A stretch of 7,597 nt of DNA from Desulfobacteraceae bacterium (lineage in GTDB: Bacteria; Desulfobacterota; Desulfobacteria; Desulfobacterales; Desulfobacteraceae), in NCBI GenBank assembly GCA_030638935.1, contig DAOWDR010000207.1, positions 1 through 7,597 of the forward strand. The letters are read 5' to 3'. Each line of letters begins with the position of its first letter. The stretch's first letter is position 1. Shown piece by piece: positions 6,991 to 7,597 of the stretch. A program made the position numbers and the translations under genes. The notes under the pieces were generated by a model, which did no database searches, was not told the DNA's origin, and was given only the letters and a program-made list of their open reading frames with translations.

Positions 6991-7597
6991 TTGATAAACT
7001 CCAAACTGATAATAATTGCAAAAAAGGCCAAAGCAAAGGATGTCAGAACAAATTGAGGAACCTTATCCATCCGATAACGGGCAATGACAGATTCAGTTAC
7101 CCCGACAGCCAGGTATACGATAAAAAGCCCTAGAACAAACAAGCCAAGCCCAATTGCCGGAACACCAAAATCATAGGGCATAATCAGCCGGGAAATAATG
7201 GTGGAATAAAAAAACAGCTTACAAAAAGAGCCCAGCTCAATGAGTCCGAAATCCGGTCCGCTGTGATCTAAAACCATTACTTCATGGATCATGGTCAGTT
7301 CCAGGTGGGTTGCCGGATCATCAACCGGAACCCGGGAGTTTTCCGTTAAAAGGATAATAAAAAAGGCAATCACGATGAATAATAAAGGGGCACCGGCCAG
7401 ATTCCACAACCCCATTGTATTACCACCTGTAAAAAAGCTAGCCAATTGTAACTCACCGGTCAACCGATAAAAAAAGATCAGGATCATGAACATGGCGGCT
7501 TCGCAAATAATTGGAAAATAGGCCTCCCTTGCAGCCCCCATTCCCTCAAAGGGAGAGGCTGTATCCATGGCGGCAGCTATGGTAAAAAAGCGACCCA
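6987..7597 (-). CDS. hyfC: NuoH/HyfC-like membrane subunit, 5' end outside the window
   Basis: About 202 C-terminal residues of a membrane subunit that normally has about 300. The reading frame continues without a stop to the window edge, so the ATG at 7568 is internal. The residues before it (GRFFTIAAA) run into MDTASPFEGMGAAREAYFP, a conserved HycD/HyfC segment. About five membrane helices are visible. The cytoplasmic loop ENSRVPVDDPATHLELTMIHE, with its cluster of acids and histidine, is typical of group 4 hydrogenase and Ehr membrane subunits and differs from the complex I NuoH loop. In the family this subunit anchors the peripheral arm and shapes the quinone-like cavity or proton entry. 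It ends in an ATGA overlap with the hyfE-like gene. A HyfB-like antiporter gene probably lies upstream, outside the window. Confidence 0.88.
   Translation of the reverse strand, partial: GRFFTIAAAMDTASPFEGMGAAREAYFPIICEAAMFMILIFFYRLTGELQLASFFTGGNTMGLWNLAGAPLLFIVIAFFIILLTENSRVPVDDPATHLELTMIHEVMVLDHSGPDFGLIELGSFCKLFFYSTIISRLIMPYDFGVPAIGLGLFVLGLFIVYLAVGVTESVIARYRMDKVPQFVLTSFALAFFAIIISLEFIK

Noticed and set aside
3379..7597. Operon read as an active formate hydrogenlyase or hydrogenase-4
   Set aside because: Subunit families match, but the large subunit lacks all four Ni-Fe cysteine ligands and a maturation tail, and no formate dehydrogenase gene is visible.
2596..7597. Operon read as ordinary complex I (nuo)
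   Set aside because: The NuoB-like domain has CxxC rather than tandem CC, the membrane subunits are HyfC/E/F-like, and no NuoE/F/G genes are seen.

Overview
The window looks like the chromosome of an anaerobic Desulfobacterota (deltaproteobacterial) bacterium, probably a Desulfobacter- or Desulfobacula-like sulfate reducer. This placement is inferred from moderate GC, the protein flavour, a group-4-hydrogenase-like membrane complex and an HTH-EIIA regulator; no marker gene confirms it.

Left part (1-2444). A leftward gene, cut by the left edge, encodes an excisionase/MerR-type helix-turn-helix fused to a PTS EIIA (PtsN-like) domain. A 403-base AT-rich divergent spacer follows, with a perfect inverted repeat and an adjacent tandem 9-mer. 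A rightward gene then encodes a 470-residue left-handed beta-helix (hexapeptide-repeat) protein of unknown substrate. It ends at a strong hairpin (2470-2508) that can act as a terminator in both directions.

Right part (2596-7597). A tightly packed leftward operon is read from the right edge towards 2596. Its genes are a NuoH/HyfC-like membrane subunit (5' end outside the window), a HyfE-like subunit, a HyfF-like antiporter subunit, a fused NuoC-NuoD/HyfG-like large subunit, and a fused ferredoxin-NuoB/HyfH-HyfI-like small subunit. Two junctions are ATGA overlaps and the other gaps are 10 and 39 bases.

The proteins form the membrane and peripheral arms of a complex I / group 4 [NiFe]-hydrogenase relative. 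The large subunit lacks the four nickel-iron cysteines: the first motif reads A-G-D-T where hydrogenases have C-x-x-C, and the protein ends at the second motif with S-Y-C-G. The small subunit keeps its NuoB-type [4Fe-4S] ligands but has only one ferredoxin cluster. This matches the energy-converting hydrogenase-related (Ehr) class, whose physiological reaction is not established. The likely picture is an ion-pumping membrane oxidoreductase that is neither a hydrogenase nor an NADH dehydrogenase.
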